This document shows, piece by piece, positions 1 to 14,442 of a DNA stretch of 64,000 nt. Position 1 is the stretch's first letter, and every line of letters begins with the position of its first letter. Where the stretch lies: positions 1,132,681 through 1,196,680 of the forward strand of contig OX439035.1 in assembly GCA_949317995.1 (NCBI GenBank), in the 5' to 3' direction. The notes under the pieces are model-generated. The model ran no database searches and was not told the origin of the DNA. It saw nothing but the letters and a program-made list of their open reading frames with translations. Origin of the DNA: Acholoe squamosa. Lineage: Eukaryota; Annelida; Polychaeta; Phyllodocida; Polynoidae. The position numbers and the translations under genes are program-made.

Positions 1-3000
1 TAGCAGTATATCAGCCATACATGATGTGTGAATGTAGGCCTGAGACTGCTCACTAGCAGTATATCAGCCCGTACATGATGTGTGAATGTAGTAGTGAGAC
101 TGCTCACTAGCAGTATATCAGCCATACATGATGTGTGAATGTAGCAGTGAGACTGCTCACTAGCAGTATATCAGCCGTACATGATGTGTGAATGTAGCAG
201 TGAGACTGCTCACTAGCTGTATATCAGCCCGTACATGATGTGTGAATGTAGCAGTGAGACTGCTCACTAGCAGTATATCAGCCCATACATGATGTGTGAA
301 TGTAGCCCTGAGACTGCTCACTAGCAGTATATCAGCCATACATGATGTGTGAATGTAGCAGTTAGACTGCTCACTAGCAGTATATCAGCCATACATGATG
401 TGTGAATGTAGCAGTGAGACTTCTCACTAGCAGTATATCAGCCCGTACATGATGTGTGAATGTAGCAGTGAGACTGCTCACTAGCAGTATATCAGCCCGT
501 ACATGATGTGTGAATGTAGCAGTGAGACTGCTCAATAGCAGTATATCAGCCCGTACATGATGTGTGAATGTAGCAGTGAGACTGCTCACTAGCAGTATAT
601 CAGCCCGTACATGATGTGTGAATGTAGCAGTGAGACTGCTCACTAGCAGTATATCAGCCATACATGATGTGTGAATGTAGCAGTGAGACTGCTCACTAGC
701 AGTATATCAGCCATACATGATGTGTGAATGTAGCAGTGAGACTGCTCACTAGCAGTATATCAGCCGTACATGATGTGTGAATGTAGGCCTGAGACTACTC
801 AGTAGTAGTATATCAGCCCGTACATGATGTGTGAATGTAGCAGTGAGACTGCTCACTAGCAGTATATCAGCCATACATGATGTGTGAATGTAGCAGTGAG
901 ACTGCTCACTAGCAGTATATCAGCCATACATGATGTGTGAATGTAGCAGTGAGACTGCTCACTAGCAGTATATCAGCCATACATGATGTGTGAATGTAGC
1001 AGTGAGACTGCTCACTAGCAGTATATCAGCCATACATGATGTGTGTATGTAGCAGTGAGACTGCTCACTAGCAGTATATCAGCTGTACATGATGTGTGAA
1101 TGTAGCAGTGAGACTGCTCACTAGCAGTATATCAGCCCGTACATGATGTGTGAATGTAGGTCTGAGACTGCTCACTAGCAGTATATCAGCCATACGTGAT
1201 GTGTGAATGTAGCAGTGAGACTGCTCAATAGCAGTATATCAGCCCATACATGATGTGTGAATGTAGCAGTGAGACTGCTCACTAGCAGTATATCAGCCCA
1301 TACATGATGTGTGAATGTAGCCCTGAGACTGCTCATTAGCAGTATATCAGCCATACATGATGTGTGAATGTAGCAGTGAGACTGCTCACTAGCAGTATAT
1401 CAGCCATACATGATGTGTGAATGTAGCAGTGAGACTGCTCACTAGCAGTATATCAGCCGTACAGGATGTGTGAATGTAGCAGTGAGACTGCTCACTAGCA
1501 GTATATCAGCCATACATGATGTGTGAATGTAGCAGTGAGACTGCTCACTAGCAGTATATCAGCCGTACAGGATGTGTGAATGTAGCAGTGAGACTGCTCA
1601 CTAGCAGTATATCAGCCCGTACATGATGTGTGAATGTAGCCCTGAGACTGCTCACTAGCAGTATATCAGCCATACATGATGTGTGAATGTAGCAGTGAGA
1701 CTGCTCACTAACAGTATATCAGCCCGTACATGATGTGTGAATGTAGCCCTGAGACTGCTCATTAGCAGTATATCAGCCGTACATGATGTGTGAATGTAGC
1801 CCTGAGACTGCTCACTAGCAGTATATCAACCCGTACATGATGTGTGAATGTAGCAGTGAGACTGCTCATTAGCAGTATATCAGCCGTACATGATGTGTGA
1901 ATGTCCCCCTGAGAATGCCCATTAGCAGTATATCAGCCATACAATTTGTGTGAATGTCCCCCTGAGACTGCTCATTAGCAGTATATCAGCCATACATGAT
2001 GTGTGAATGTCCCCCTGAGAATGCCCATTAGCAGTATATCAGCCATACAATTTGTGTGAATGTCCCCCTGAGACTGCTCACTAGCAGTATATCAGCCATA
2101 CATGATGTGTGAATGTAGCCCTGAGACTGCTCACTAGCAGTATATCAGCCATACATGATGTGTGAATGTAGCAGTGAGACTGCTGACTAGCAGTATATCA
2201 GCCATACATGATGTGTGAATGTAGCAGTGAGACTGCTCACTAGCAGTATATCAGCCATACATGATGTGTGAATGTAGCAGTGAGACTGCTCACTAGCAGT
2301 ATATCAGCCCATACATATTGTGTGAATGTAGCAGTGAGACTGCTCACTAGCAGTATATCAGCCGTACATGATGTGTGAATGTAGCAGTGAGACTGCTCAC
2401 TAGCAGTATATCAGCCATACATGATGTGTGAATGTAGCAGTGAGACTGCTCGCTAGCAGTATATCAGCCCGTACATGATGTGTGAATGTAGAAGTGAGAC
2501 TGCTCACTAGCAGTATATCAGCCATACATGATGTGTGAATGTAGCCCTGAGACTGCTCACTAGCGGTATATCAGCCATACATGATGTGTGAATGTTGCAG
2601 TGAGACCGCTCACTAGCAGTATATCAGCCATACATGATGTGTGAATGTAGCAGTGAGACTGCTCACTAGCAGTATATCAGCCCTTACATGATGTGTGAAT
2701 GTAGCAGTGAGACTGCTCACTAGCAGTATATCAGCCATACATGATGTATGAATGTAGCCCTGAGACTGCTCACTAGCAGTATATCAGCCATACATGATGT
2801 GTGAATGTACCCCTGAGACTGCTCACTAGCAGTATATCAGCCCTTACATGATGTGTGAATGTAGCAGTGAGACTGCTCACTAGCAGTATATCAGCCCATA
2901 CATGATGTGCGAATGTAGTAGTGAGACTGCTCACTAGCAGTATATCAGCCCATACATGATGTGTGAATGTAGCCCTGAGACTGCTCACTAGCAGTATATC

Positions 3001-6000
3001 AGCCCTTACATGATGTGTGAATGTAGCAGTGAGACTGCTCACTAGCAGTATATCAGCTCATACATGATGTGTGAATGTAGGCCTGAGACTGCTCACTAGC
3101 AGTATATCAGCCATACATGATGTGTGAATGTAGCAGTGAGACTGCTCACTAGCAGTATATCAGCTCATACATGATGTGTGAATGTAGGCCTGAGACTGCT
3201 CACTAGCAGTATATCAGCCATACATGATGTGTGAATGTAGCAGTGAGACTGCTCACTAGCAGTATATCAGCTCATACATGATGTGTGAATGTAGGCCTGA
3301 GACTGCTCACTAGCAGTATATCAGCCATACATGATGTGTGTATGTAGCAGTGAGACTGCTCACTAGCAGTATATCAGCCATACATGATGTGTGAATGTAG
3401 CAGTGAGACTGCTCACTAGCAGTACATCAGCCATACATGATGTGTGAATGTAGCCCTGAGACTGCTCACTAGCAGTATATCAGCCCGTACATGATGTGTG
3501 AATGTAGCAGTGAGACTGCTCACTAGCAGTATATCAGCCCGTACATGATGCGTGAATGTAGCAGTGAGACTGCTCACTAGCAGTATATCAGCCATACATG
3601 ATGTGCGAATGTAGCAGTGAGACTGCTCACTAGCAGTATATCAGCCATACATGATGTGTGAATGTAGCAGTGAGACTGCTCACTAGCAGTATATCAGCCA
3701 TACATGATGTGTGAATGTAGCAGTGAGACTGCTCACTAGCAGTATATCAGCCATACATGATGTGTGAATGCAGCAGTGAGACTGCTCACTAGCAGTATAT
3801 CAGCCATACATGATGTGTAAATGTAGCAGTGAGACTGCTCACTAGCCGTATATCAGACCAAACATGATGTGTGAATGTAGCAGTGAGACTGCTCACTAGC
3901 AGTATATCAGCCCATACATGATTTGTGAATGTAGCAGTGAGACTGCTCACTAGCAGTATATCAGCCCATACATGATGTGTGTATGTAGCAGTGAGACTGC
4001 TCACTAGCAGTATACCAGCCCATACATGATGTGTGAATGTAGCAGTGAGACTGCTCACTAGCAGTATATCAGCCCATACATGATGTGTGTATGTAGCAGT
4101 GAGACTGCTCACTAGCAGTATACCAGCCCATACATGATGTGTGAATGTAGCAGTGAGACTGCTCACTAGCAGTATATCAGCCCGTACATGATGTGTGAAT
4201 GTACCAGTGAGACTGCTCACTAGCAGTATATCAGCCATACATGATGTGTGAATGTAGCCCTTAGACTGCTCACTAGCAGTATATCAGCCATACATGATGT
4301 GTGAATGTAGCCCTTAGACTGCTCACTAGCAGTATATCAGCCATACATGATGTGTGAATGTAGCAGTGAGACTGCTCACTAGCAGTTTATCAGCCCGTAC
4401 ATGATATGTGAATGTAGCAGTGAGACTGCTCACTAGCAGTATATCAGCCATACATGATGTGTGAATGTAGCAGTGAGACTGCTCACTAGCAGTATATCAG
4501 CCATACATGATGTGTGAATGTAGCAGTGAGACTGCTCACTAGCAGTATATCAGCCATACATGATGTGTGAATGTAGCAGTGAGACTGCTCACTAGCAGTA
4601 TATCAGCCCATACATGATGTGTGAATGTAGCAGTGAGACTGCTCACTAGCAGTATATCAGCCATACATGATGTGTGAATGTAGCAGTGAGACTGCTCACT
4701 AGCAGTATATCAGCCCATACATGATGTGTGAATGTAGCAGTGAGACTGCTCACTAGCAGTATATCAGCCCGTACATAATGTGTGAATGTAGCCCTGAGAC
4801 TGCTCACTAGCAGTATATCAGCCCGTACATGATGTGTGAATGTAGCCCTGAGACTGCTCACTAGCAGTATATCAGCCCATACATGATGTGTGAATGTAGC
4901 AGTGAGACTGCTCACTAGCAGTATATCAGCCATACATGATGTGTGAATGTAGCCCTTAGACTGCTCACTAGCAGTATATCAGCCCATACATGATGTGAGT
5001 ATGTAGCACTGAGACTGCTCACTAGCAGTATATCAGCCATACATGATGTGTGAATGTAGCAGTGAGACTGCTCACTAGCAGTATATCAGCCCATACATGA
5101 TGTGTGAATGTAGCAGTGAGACTGCTCACTAGCAGTATATCAGCCATACATGATGTGTGAATGTAGCCCTGAGACTGCTCACTAGCAGTATATCAGCCAT
5201 ACATGATGTGTGAATGTAGCCCTGAGACTGCTCACTAGCAGTATATCAGCCATACATGATGTGTGAATGTAGTAGTGAGACTGCTCACTAGCAGTATACC
5301 AGCCCATACATGATGTGTGAATGTAGCAGTGAGACTGCTCACTAGCAGTACATCAGCCCGTACATGATGTGTGAATGTAGCCCTGAGACTGCTCACTAGT
5401 AGTATATCAGCCATACATGATGTGTGAATGTAGCAGTGAGACTGCTCACTAGCAGTATATCAGCCATACATGATGTGTGAATGTAGCAGTGAGACTGCTC
5501 ACTAGCAGTACATCAGCCATACATGATGTGTGAATGTAGCAGTGAGACTGCTCACTAGCAGTATATCAGCCGTACATGATGTGTGAATGTAGCAGTGAGA
5601 CTGCTCACTAGCAGTATATCAGCCGTACATGATGTGTGAATGTAGCAGTGAGACTGCTCACTAGCAGTATATCAGCCGTACATGATGTGTGAATGTAGCA
5701 GTGAGACTGCTCACTAGCAGTATATCAGCCATACATGATGTGTGAATGTAGCCCTGAGACTGCTCACTAGCAGTATATCAGCCGTACATGATGTGTGAAT
5801 GTAGCAGTGAGACTGCTCACTAGCAGTATTTCAGCCATACATGATGTGTGAATGTAGCAGTGAGACTGCTCACTAGCAGTATATCAGCCATACATGATGT
5901 GTGAATGTAGCAGTGAGACTGCTCACTAGCAGTATATCAGCCTATACATGATGTGTGAATGTAGCCCTGAGACTGCTCACTAGCAGTATATCAGCCGTAC

Positions 6001-9000
6001 ATGATGTGTGAATGTAGCAGTGAGACTGCTCACTAGCAGTATATCAGCCCATACATGATGTGTGAATGTAGCCCTGAGACTGCTCACCAGCAGTATATCA
6101 GCCATACATGATGTGTGAATGTAGCAGTGAGACTGCTTACTAGCAGTATATCAGCCATACATGATGTGTGAATGTAGGCCTGAGACTGCTCACTAGCAGT
6201 ATATCAGCCGTACATGATGTGTGAATGTAGGCCTGAGACTGCTCACTAGCAGTATATCAGCCGTACATGATGTGTGAATGTAGGCCTGAGACTGCTCACT
6301 AGCAGTATATCAGCCATACATGATGGGTGAATGTAGCAGTGAGACTGCTCACTAGCAGTATATCAGCCATACATGATGTGTGAATGTAGCAGTGAGACTG
6401 CTCACTAGCAGTATATCAGCCATACATGATGTGTGAATGTAGCAGTGAGACTGCTCACTAGCAGTATATCAGCCATACATGATATGTGAATGTAGCACTG
6501 AGACTGCTCACTAGCAGTATATCAGCCCATACATGATGTGTGAATGTAGCAGTGAGACTGCTCACTAGCAGTATATCAGTCCATACATGATGTGTGAATG
6601 TAGCCCTGAGACTGCTCACTAGCAGTATATCAGCCCTTACATGATGTGTGAATGTAGCAGTGAGACTGCTCACTAGCAGTATATCAGCCGTACATGATGT
6701 GTGGATGTAGCCCTGAGACTGCTCACTAGCAGTATATCAGCCATACATGATGTGTGGATGTAGCAGTGAGACTGCTCACTAGCAGTATATCAGCCGTACA
6801 TGATGTGTGAATGTAGCAGTGAGACTGCCCACTAGCAGTATATCAGCCCATACATGATGTGTGAATGTAGGCCTGAGACTGCTCACTAGCAGTATATCAG
6901 CCATACATGATGTGTGAATGTAGCAGTGAGAGTGCTCACTAGCAGTACATCAGCCATACATGATGTGTGAATGTAGCAGTGAGACTGCTCACTAGCAGAA
7001 TATCAGCCATACATGATGTGTGAATGTAGGCCTGAGACTGCTCACTAGCAGTATATCAGCCCATACATGATGTGTGAATGTAGGCCTGAGACTGCACACT
7101 AGCAGTATATCAGCCATACACGATGTGTGAATGTAGCCCTGAGACTGCTCACTAGCAGTATATCAGCCCATACATGATGTGTGAATGTAGCAGTGAGACT
7201 GCTCACTAGCAGTATATCAGCTATACATGATGTGTGAATGTAGCAGTGAGACTGCTCACTAGCAGTATATCAGCCCATACATGATGTGTGAATGTAGCAG
7301 TGAGACTGCTCACTAGCAGTATATCAGCCATACATGATGTGTGAATGTAGCACTGAGACTGCTCACTAGCAGTATATCAGCCATACATGATGTATGAATG
7401 TAGCAGTGAGACTGCTCACTAGCGGTATATCAGCCATACATGATGTGTGAATGTAGCAGTGAGACTGCTCACTAGTAGTATATAAGCCATACATGATGTG
7501 TGAATGTAGCAGTGAGACTGCTCACTAGTAGTATATCAGCCGTACATATTGTGTGAATGTAGGTCTGAGACTGCTCACTAGCAGTATATCAGCCATACAG
7601 GATGTGTGAATGTAGCCCTGAGACTGCTCACTAGCAGTATATCAGCCGTACATGATGTGTGAATGTAGCAGTGAGACTGCTCACTAGCAGTATATCAGCC
7701 ATACATGATGTGTGAATGTAGCCCTGAGACTGCTCACTAGCAGTATATCAGCCATACATGATGTGTGAATGTAGCAGTGAGACTGCTCACTAGCAGTATA
7801 TCAGCCGTACATGATGTGTGAATGTAGCAGTGAGACTGCTCACTAGCAGTATATCAGCCATACATGATGTGTGAATGTAGCAGTGAGACTGCACACTAGC
7901 AGTATATCAGCCCATACATGATGTGTGAATGTCCCCCTGAGACTGCTCACTTGCAGTATATCAGCCTGTACATGATGTGTGGATGTAGCAGTGAGACTGC
8001 TCACTAGTAGTATATCAGCCCATACATGATGTGTGAATGTAGGTCTGAGACTGCTCACTAGCAGTATATCAGCCATACATGATGTGTGAATGTAGCAGTG
8101 AGACTGCTCACTAGCAGTATATCAGCCGTACATGATGTGTGAATGTAGCAGTGAGACTGCTCACTAGCAGTATATCAGCCATACATGATGTGTGAATGTA
8201 GCAGTGAGACTGCTCACTAGCAGTATATCAGCCCATACATGATGTGTGAATGTAGCAGTGAGACTGCTCACTAGCAGTATATCAGCCCGTACATGATGTG
8301 TGAATGTAGCCCTGAGACTGCTCACTAGCAGTATATCAGCCATACATGATGTGTGAATGTAGCACTGAGACTGCTCACTAGCAGTATATCAGCCATACAT
8401 GATGTGTGAATGTAGCAGTGAGACTGCTCACTAGCAGAATATCAGCCATACATGATGTGTGAATGTAGCAGTGAGACTGCTCACTAGCAGTATATCAGCC
8501 CATACATGATGTGTGAATGTAGGCCTGAGACTGCTCACTAGCAGTATATCAGCCATACATGATGTGTGAATGTAGCAGTGAGACTGCTCACTAGCAGTAT
8601 ATCAGCCATACATGATGTATGAATGTAGCAGTGAGACTGCTCACTAGCGGTATATCAGCCATACATGATGTGTGAATGTAGCAGTGAGACTGCACACTAG
8701 CAGTATATCAGCCCATACATGATGTGTGAATGTCCCCCTGAGACTGCTCACTAGCAGTATATCAGCCTGTACATGATGTGTGGATGTAGCAGTGAGACTG
8801 CTCACTAGTAGTATATCAGCCCATACATGATGTGTGAATGTAGGTCTGAGACTGCTCACTAGCAGTATATCAGTCCATACATGATGTGCGAATGTAGCAG
8901 TGAGACTGCTCACTAGCAGTATATCAGCCATACATGATGTGTGAATGTAGCAGTGAGACTGCTCACTAGCAGTATATCAGCCATACATGATGTGTGAATG

Positions 9001-12000
9001 TAGCAGTGAGACTGCTCACTAGCAGTATATCAGCCCGTACATGATGTGTGAATGTAGCCCTGAGACTGCTCACTAGCAGTATATCAGCCATACATGATGT
9101 GTGAATGTAGCCCTGAGACTGCTCACTAGCAGTATATCAGCCATACATGATGTGTGAATGTAGCAGTGAGACTGCTCACTAGCAGTATATCAGCCATACA
9201 TGATGTGTGAAAGTAGCCCTGAGACTGCTCACTAGCAGTATATCAGCCGTACATGATGTGTGAATGTAGCAGTGAGACTGCTCACTAGCAGTATATCAGC
9301 CGGTACATGATGTGTGAAAGTAGCCCTGAGACTGCTCACTAGCAGTATATCAGCCATACATGATGTGTGAATGTAGCAGTGAGACTGCTCACTAGCAGTA
9401 TATCAGCCATACATGATGTGTGAAAGTAGCCCTGAGACTGCTCACTAGCAGTATATCAGCCGTACATGATGTGTGAATGTAGCAGTGAGACTGCTCACTA
9501 GCAGTATATCAGCCATACATGATGTGTGAAAGTAGCCCTGAGACTGCTCACTAGCAGTATATCAGCCATACATGATGTGTGAATGTAGCAGTGAGACTGC
9601 TCACTAGTAGTATATCAGCCGTACATGATGTGTGAATGTAGCAGTGAGACTGCTCACTAGCAGTATATCAGCCATACATGATGTGTGAATGTAGCAGTGA
9701 GACTGCTCACTAGTAGTATATCAGCCGTACATGATGTGTGAATGTAGCAGTGAGACTGCTCACTAGTAGTATATCAGCCGTACATATTGTGTGAATGTAG
9801 CAGTGAGACTGCTCACTAGCAGTATATCAGCCATACATGATGTGTGAATGTAGCAGTGAGACTGCTCACTAGTAGTATATCAGCCGTACATGATGTGTGA
9901 ATGTAGCAGTGAGACTGCTCACTAGTAGTATATCAGCCGTACATATTGTGTGAATGTAGCAGTGAGACTGCTCACTAGCAGTATATCAGCCATACATGAT
10001 GTGTGAATGTAGCAGTGAGACTGCTCACTAGCAGTACATTAGCCATACATGATGTGTGAATGTAGCAGTGAGACTGCTCACTAGCAGTATATCAGCCGTA
10101 CATGATGTGTGAATGTAGCAGTGAGACTGCTCACTAGCAGTATATCAGCCATACATGACGTGTGAATGTAGCAGTGAGACTGCTCACTAGCAGTATATCA
10201 GCCCATACATGATGTATGAATGTAGCAGTGAGACTGCTCACTAGCAGTATATCAGCCGTACATGATGTGTGAATGTAGGCCTGAGACTGCTCACTAGCAG
10301 TATATCAGCCCGTACATGATGTGTGAATGTAGCAGTGAGACTGCTCACTAGCAGTATATCAGCCATACATGATGTGTGAATGTAGCAGTGAGACTGCTCA
10401 CTAGCAGTATATCAGCCCGTACATGATGTGTGAATGTATCCCTGAGACTGCTCAGTAGCAATATATCAGCCATACATGATGTTTGAATGTAGGCCTGAGA
10501 CTGCTCACCAGTAGTATATCAGCCGATACATGATGTGTGAATGTAGGCCTGAGACTGCTCACTAGCAGTATATCAGCCATACATGATGGGTGAATGTAGC
10601 AGTGAGACTGCTCACTAGCAGTATATCAGCCATACATGATGTGTGAATGTAGCAGTGAGACTGCTCACTAGCAGTATATCAGCCATACATGATGTGTGAA
10701 TGTAGCAGTGAGACTGCTCACTAGCAGTATATCAGCCCATACATGATGTGTGAATGTAGCAGTGAGACTGCTCACTAGCAGTATATCAGCCCATACATGA
10801 TGTGTGAATGTAGCAGTGAGACTGCTCACTAGCAGTATATCAGCCATACATGATGTGTGAATGTAGCAGTGAGACTGCTCACTAGCAGTATATCAGCCAT
10901 ACATGATGTGTGAATGTAGCAGTGAGACTGCTCACTAGCAGTATATCAGCCCATACATGATGTGTGTATGTAGCAGTGAGACTGCTCACTAGCAGTATAT
11001 CAGCTGTACATGATGTGTGAATGTAGCAGTGAGACTGCTCACTAGCAGTATATCAGCCCGTACATGATGTGTGAATGTAGCAGTGAGACTGCTCACTAGC
11101 AGTATATCAGCCCGTACATGATGTGTGAATGTACCAGTGAGACTGCTCACTAGCAGTATATCAGCCCATACATGATGTGTGTATGTAGCAGTGAGACTGC
11201 TCACTAGCAGTATATCAGCCGTACATGATGTGTGAATGTAGCAGTGAGACTGCTCACTAGCAGTATATCAGCCCATACATGATGTGTGAATGTAGCAGTG
11301 AGACTGCTCACTAGCAGTATATCAGCCATACATGATGTGTGAATGTAGCAGTGAGACTGCTCACTAGCAGTATATCAGCCCATACATGATGTGTGAATGT
11401 AGCAGTGAGACTGCTCACTAGCAGTATATCAGCCATACATGATGTGTGAATGTAGCCCTGAGACTGCTCACTAGCAGTATATCAGCCATACATGATGTGT
11501 GAATGTAGCAGTGAGACTGCTCACTAGCAGTATATCAGCCATACATGATGTGTGAATGTAGCAGTGAGACTGCTCACTAGTAGTATATCAGCCCGTACAT
11601 GATGTGTGAATGTAGCAGTGAGACTGCTCACTAGTAGTATATCAGCCGTACATGATGTGTAAATGTAGCCCTGAGACTGCTCACTAGCAGTATATCAGCC
11701 CATACATGATGTGTGAATGTAGGCCTGAGACTGCTCACTAGCAGTATATCAGCCCATACATGATGTGTGAATGTAGCCCTGAGACTGCTCACTAGTAGTA
11801 TATCAGCCATACATGATGTGTGAATGTAGGCCTGAGACTGCTCACTAGCAGTATATCAGCCATACATGATGTGTGAATGTAGCAGTGAGACTGCTCACTA
11901 GTAGTATATCAGCCATACATGATGTGTGAATGTAGCAGTGAGACTGCTCACTAGTAGTATATCAGCCGTACATGATGTGTGAATGTAGCAGTGAGACTGC

Positions 12001-12397
12001 TCACTAGCAGTATATCAGCCATACATGATGTGTGAATGTAGCAGTGAGACTGCTCACTAGCAGTATATCAGCCATACATGATGTGTGAATGTAGCAGTGA
12101 GACTGCTCACTAGCAGTATATCAGCCATACATGATGTGTGAATGTAGCAGTGAGACTGCTCACTAGCAGTATATCAGCCCATACATGATGTGTGAATGTA
12201 GCCCTGAGACTGCTCACTAGCAGTATATCAGCCATACATGATGTGTGAATGTAGCCCTGAGACTGCTCACTAGCAGTATATCAGCCGTACATGATGTGTG
12301 AATGTAGGCCTGAGACTGCTCACTAGCAGTATATCAGCCATACATGATGTGTGAATGTAGCATTGAGACTGCTCACTAGCAGTATATCAGCCATACA
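1..12397. repeat. 54-bp minisatellite array (about 230 copies, open at left edge)
   Basis: The unit is 53 or 54 bp and the two lengths are interspersed. The difference is one C in the segment GCC(C)ATACATGATG or GCC(C)GTACATGATG. Each unit holds overlapping inverted repeats: AGCAGT-gag-ACTGCT and ACTGCT-cact-AGCAGT, so single strands could fold into alternative hairpins. A variable 6-bp slot reads AGCAGT, AGCCCT, AGGCCT, AGTAGT or CCCCCT and marks higher-order patterns. Around 1890-2060 two diverged units (GTCCCCCTGAGAATGCCC, ACAATTTGTGTG) are themselves duplicated. Runs of 54-bp units give minus-strand frames of 70-150 codons with an 18-residue repeat, and the first 53-bp unit breaks them. 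I do not regard these as genes. The array starts before the window. Confidence 0.97.
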
Positions 12398-12548
12398 AGG
12401 TAGTGCAGAGGTTATAGCACTGAGACACATAGATGCCTTGCTAAGATGTGACAGTCAAGGTAGTGCAGAGGTTATAGCACTGAGACACATAGATGCCTTG
12501 CTAAGATGTAACAGTCAAGGTAGTGCAGAGGTTATAGCACTGAGACAC
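12397..12548. repeat. 60-bp tandem repeat, 2.5 copies, abutting the 54-bp array
   Basis: Three starts of AAGGTAGTGCAGAGG occur at 12397, 12457 and 12517, exactly 60 bp apart and almost identical. The third copy stops after about 32 bp. The array joins the last 54-bp unit directly, without spacer sequence. The unit is unrelated to its left neighbour. Confidence 0.93.
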
Positions 12549-12714
12549 TGATGTTATTTTGCCGGGCAAGATGTTACAGATGCCTGATGGTCAGATTTTG
12601 GCAGGGAAAAATGTGGTGTTTTTGTCAAGCTTTAACAATGTAAATTCAGATATATGCAGCTACATAATCATACTTCTGCATTCTTGGATTACTATAGTGT
12701 ACTCAGTTATTGTT
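12549..12714. other. Unique AT-rich spacer
   Basis: Single-copy sequence between two arrays. I see no gene, RNA or transposon signature in it. Confidence 0.6.
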
Positions 12715-13265
12715 TGTTCTAAGGGCGCTGGTTCAGTTTTTGTCTCTTCTAAGGGCCCTTGTTGAGATATTGTGTGTTCTAAGGGCCCTGGTTGAGGTAG
12801 CCTCTGTTCGAAGGGCCCAGCTTCAGGTAGGCTCTGTCCTAAGCGTCCTGCTTCAGGTAGCCTCTGTTCTAAGGGCCCTGGTCCAGGTAGGCTCTGTTCT
12901 AAGGGCCCTGGTCAGGTAGGCTCTGTTCTAAGGGTCCTATCTCAGGTATAGGCTCTGTTCTAAGGACCCTGGTTCAGGTAGCTTCTGTTCTAAGGGCCCT
13001 GGTTCATGTAGCCTCTGTTATAAGGGCCCTGGTTCATGTAGCCTCTGTTATAAGGGCCCTGGTTCAGGTGGCCTCTGTCCTAAGGGCCCTGGTTCATGTA
13101 GCCTCTGTTCTAAGGGCCCTGGTTCAGGTGGCCTCTGTTCCAAGGGCCCTGGTTCAGGTGGCCTCTGTTATAAGAGTCCTACCTCAGGTATAGGCTATGT
13201 TCTAAGGGCCCTGGTTCAGGTGGCCTCTGTTCTAAGGGCCCTGGTTCATGAAACCTCTGTTCTAA
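12715..13265. repeat. 30-bp GGGCCC-containing minisatellite, about 18 copies
   Basis: The consensus is close to TTCTAAGGGCCCTGG followed by TTCAGGTAGCCTCTG. Units of 29-32 bp are diverged at several positions (AAGGACCCT, AAGAGTCCT, AAGCGTCCT), so the array is older than most others here. Each standard unit carries the palindrome GGGCCC. Short reading frames across it contain only repeat-derived residues. Confidence 0.93.
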
Positions 13266-13324
13266 TACAGCGCTCATACACACGAACAGCGCTGTCTTAT
13301 TAACCATGATTCCTGTAACAGCCA

Positions 13325-13800
13325 TTGGGGGTGGGGGTGTAGGACATTGACTTATAGGGGATGAGGAAAAGGGAAGGAAAATTTAGTATGGTGAAAGATA
13401 GGAAGGATGGGAAGCCATGGACAGCGAGGTGAAAGGAGACTGGCATTGGACGTGGGAGGGCCTTTTTAGGGTAGACATGTAGGGGAGGAGACTGGGAGGA
13501 AGTTGAGGTAGAGCACAGAAAGCAGGGGGGGGGGGTGGAAAGGGAATGGAAGGGAGGACAGAAGGGAAAAGGGAAGGGATGCAAGATGAAGGAAGGTTGG
13601 ATAAAGGGAGAGACAGGAGGGAAACAGGGAGGAAGAGGAGGGGAGTTAAAGGACGGGGAGGGATTGGAAGGAAGGTAGAAGTAGGAAGGGAAGGGAAAGG
13701 GAGGGGAGAGGCAGGGTGTTGAGAAGTATGGAGATTAGAGGAAGAGTGAAAAGAGAGAAAGAAGTAGACAACAAGAAGATGAGAAGAGGCGGGGAAGAGA
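13325..13800 (+). repeat. Purine-rich (G/A) tract of about 475 bp
   Basis: The plus strand is almost wholly purine over long stretches, built from AGGGAAGG-like motifs, with a run of ten Gs near 13525. It is low complexity with no fixed period. Such tracts can form triplex (H-DNA) structures. It lies about 650 bp upstream of the Wnt-like exon. The 94-codon minus-strand frame over it is proline/serine/phenylalanine-rich and best explained by base composition. Confidence 0.85.
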
Positions 13801-14442
13801 ACTGATGATTATGATGTTAAATGTCTAGTTAAGGCATAGTTAGTAAAGAGGTGTGCTCAGAGAATGGCGTAAGGAGCTGAGGGCTGGTGAATAGCGGGGT
13901 TAAGTTAGAAGTCGTGGCGTGTAATGATGTAAGTGAGACATGAGACAGGAAACGACAAGTTCCCCTCCCACAACCACCCATTGTATTCTACACATCAACT
14001 GTGGCTAAAAGGCAAAGTGCAATTTGAAGCTTTTTCTTACTTCCTTAGAACATTGGGAAGTGAAGCTGAAAGCCTTAATTCATCGAAACTAACTCAATTC
14101 ACCATGACAGACGTACTCACGTGAACATATTGTATATGTATATGTACATAGACATGTAGTACTGCGCATGTACCAACACTTAAATGTTCTAACCAGAGCA
14201 AATAGTCATATTGGCCCTGGCTCGTTACAAACTTGCTATAAATGGGCGCTTTTTTTGTGGGTTTAGGCGTAACCAATGGTCAATAAATAAGACTGACAGG
14301 TCAAAAATGTCATGCTTGGATTCTTATGTATGTTTATTTTCCCATATTGAGCCAGGCCCTTCACTGCTAAAAATTGTCTATGTTGATCTGATGTAATATT
14401 TATATGAATAATTAATGACTGCTTGTTCTTCGTCTGTTACAG
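13801..14442. other. Probable intron sequence upstream of the Wnt-like exon
   Basis: Unique AT-rich sequence leading to the 3' splice site at 14441-14442 (TCTTCGTCTGTTACAG, a short pyrimidine-rich stretch followed by CAG). A plausible branch-point A lies in TTAATGAC near 14412. I see no other exon here. Confidence 0.55.

Noticed and set aside
1..12397. CRISPR array
   Set aside because: Units are contiguous with no unique spacers, and the genome is animal. The same holds for all other arrays here.
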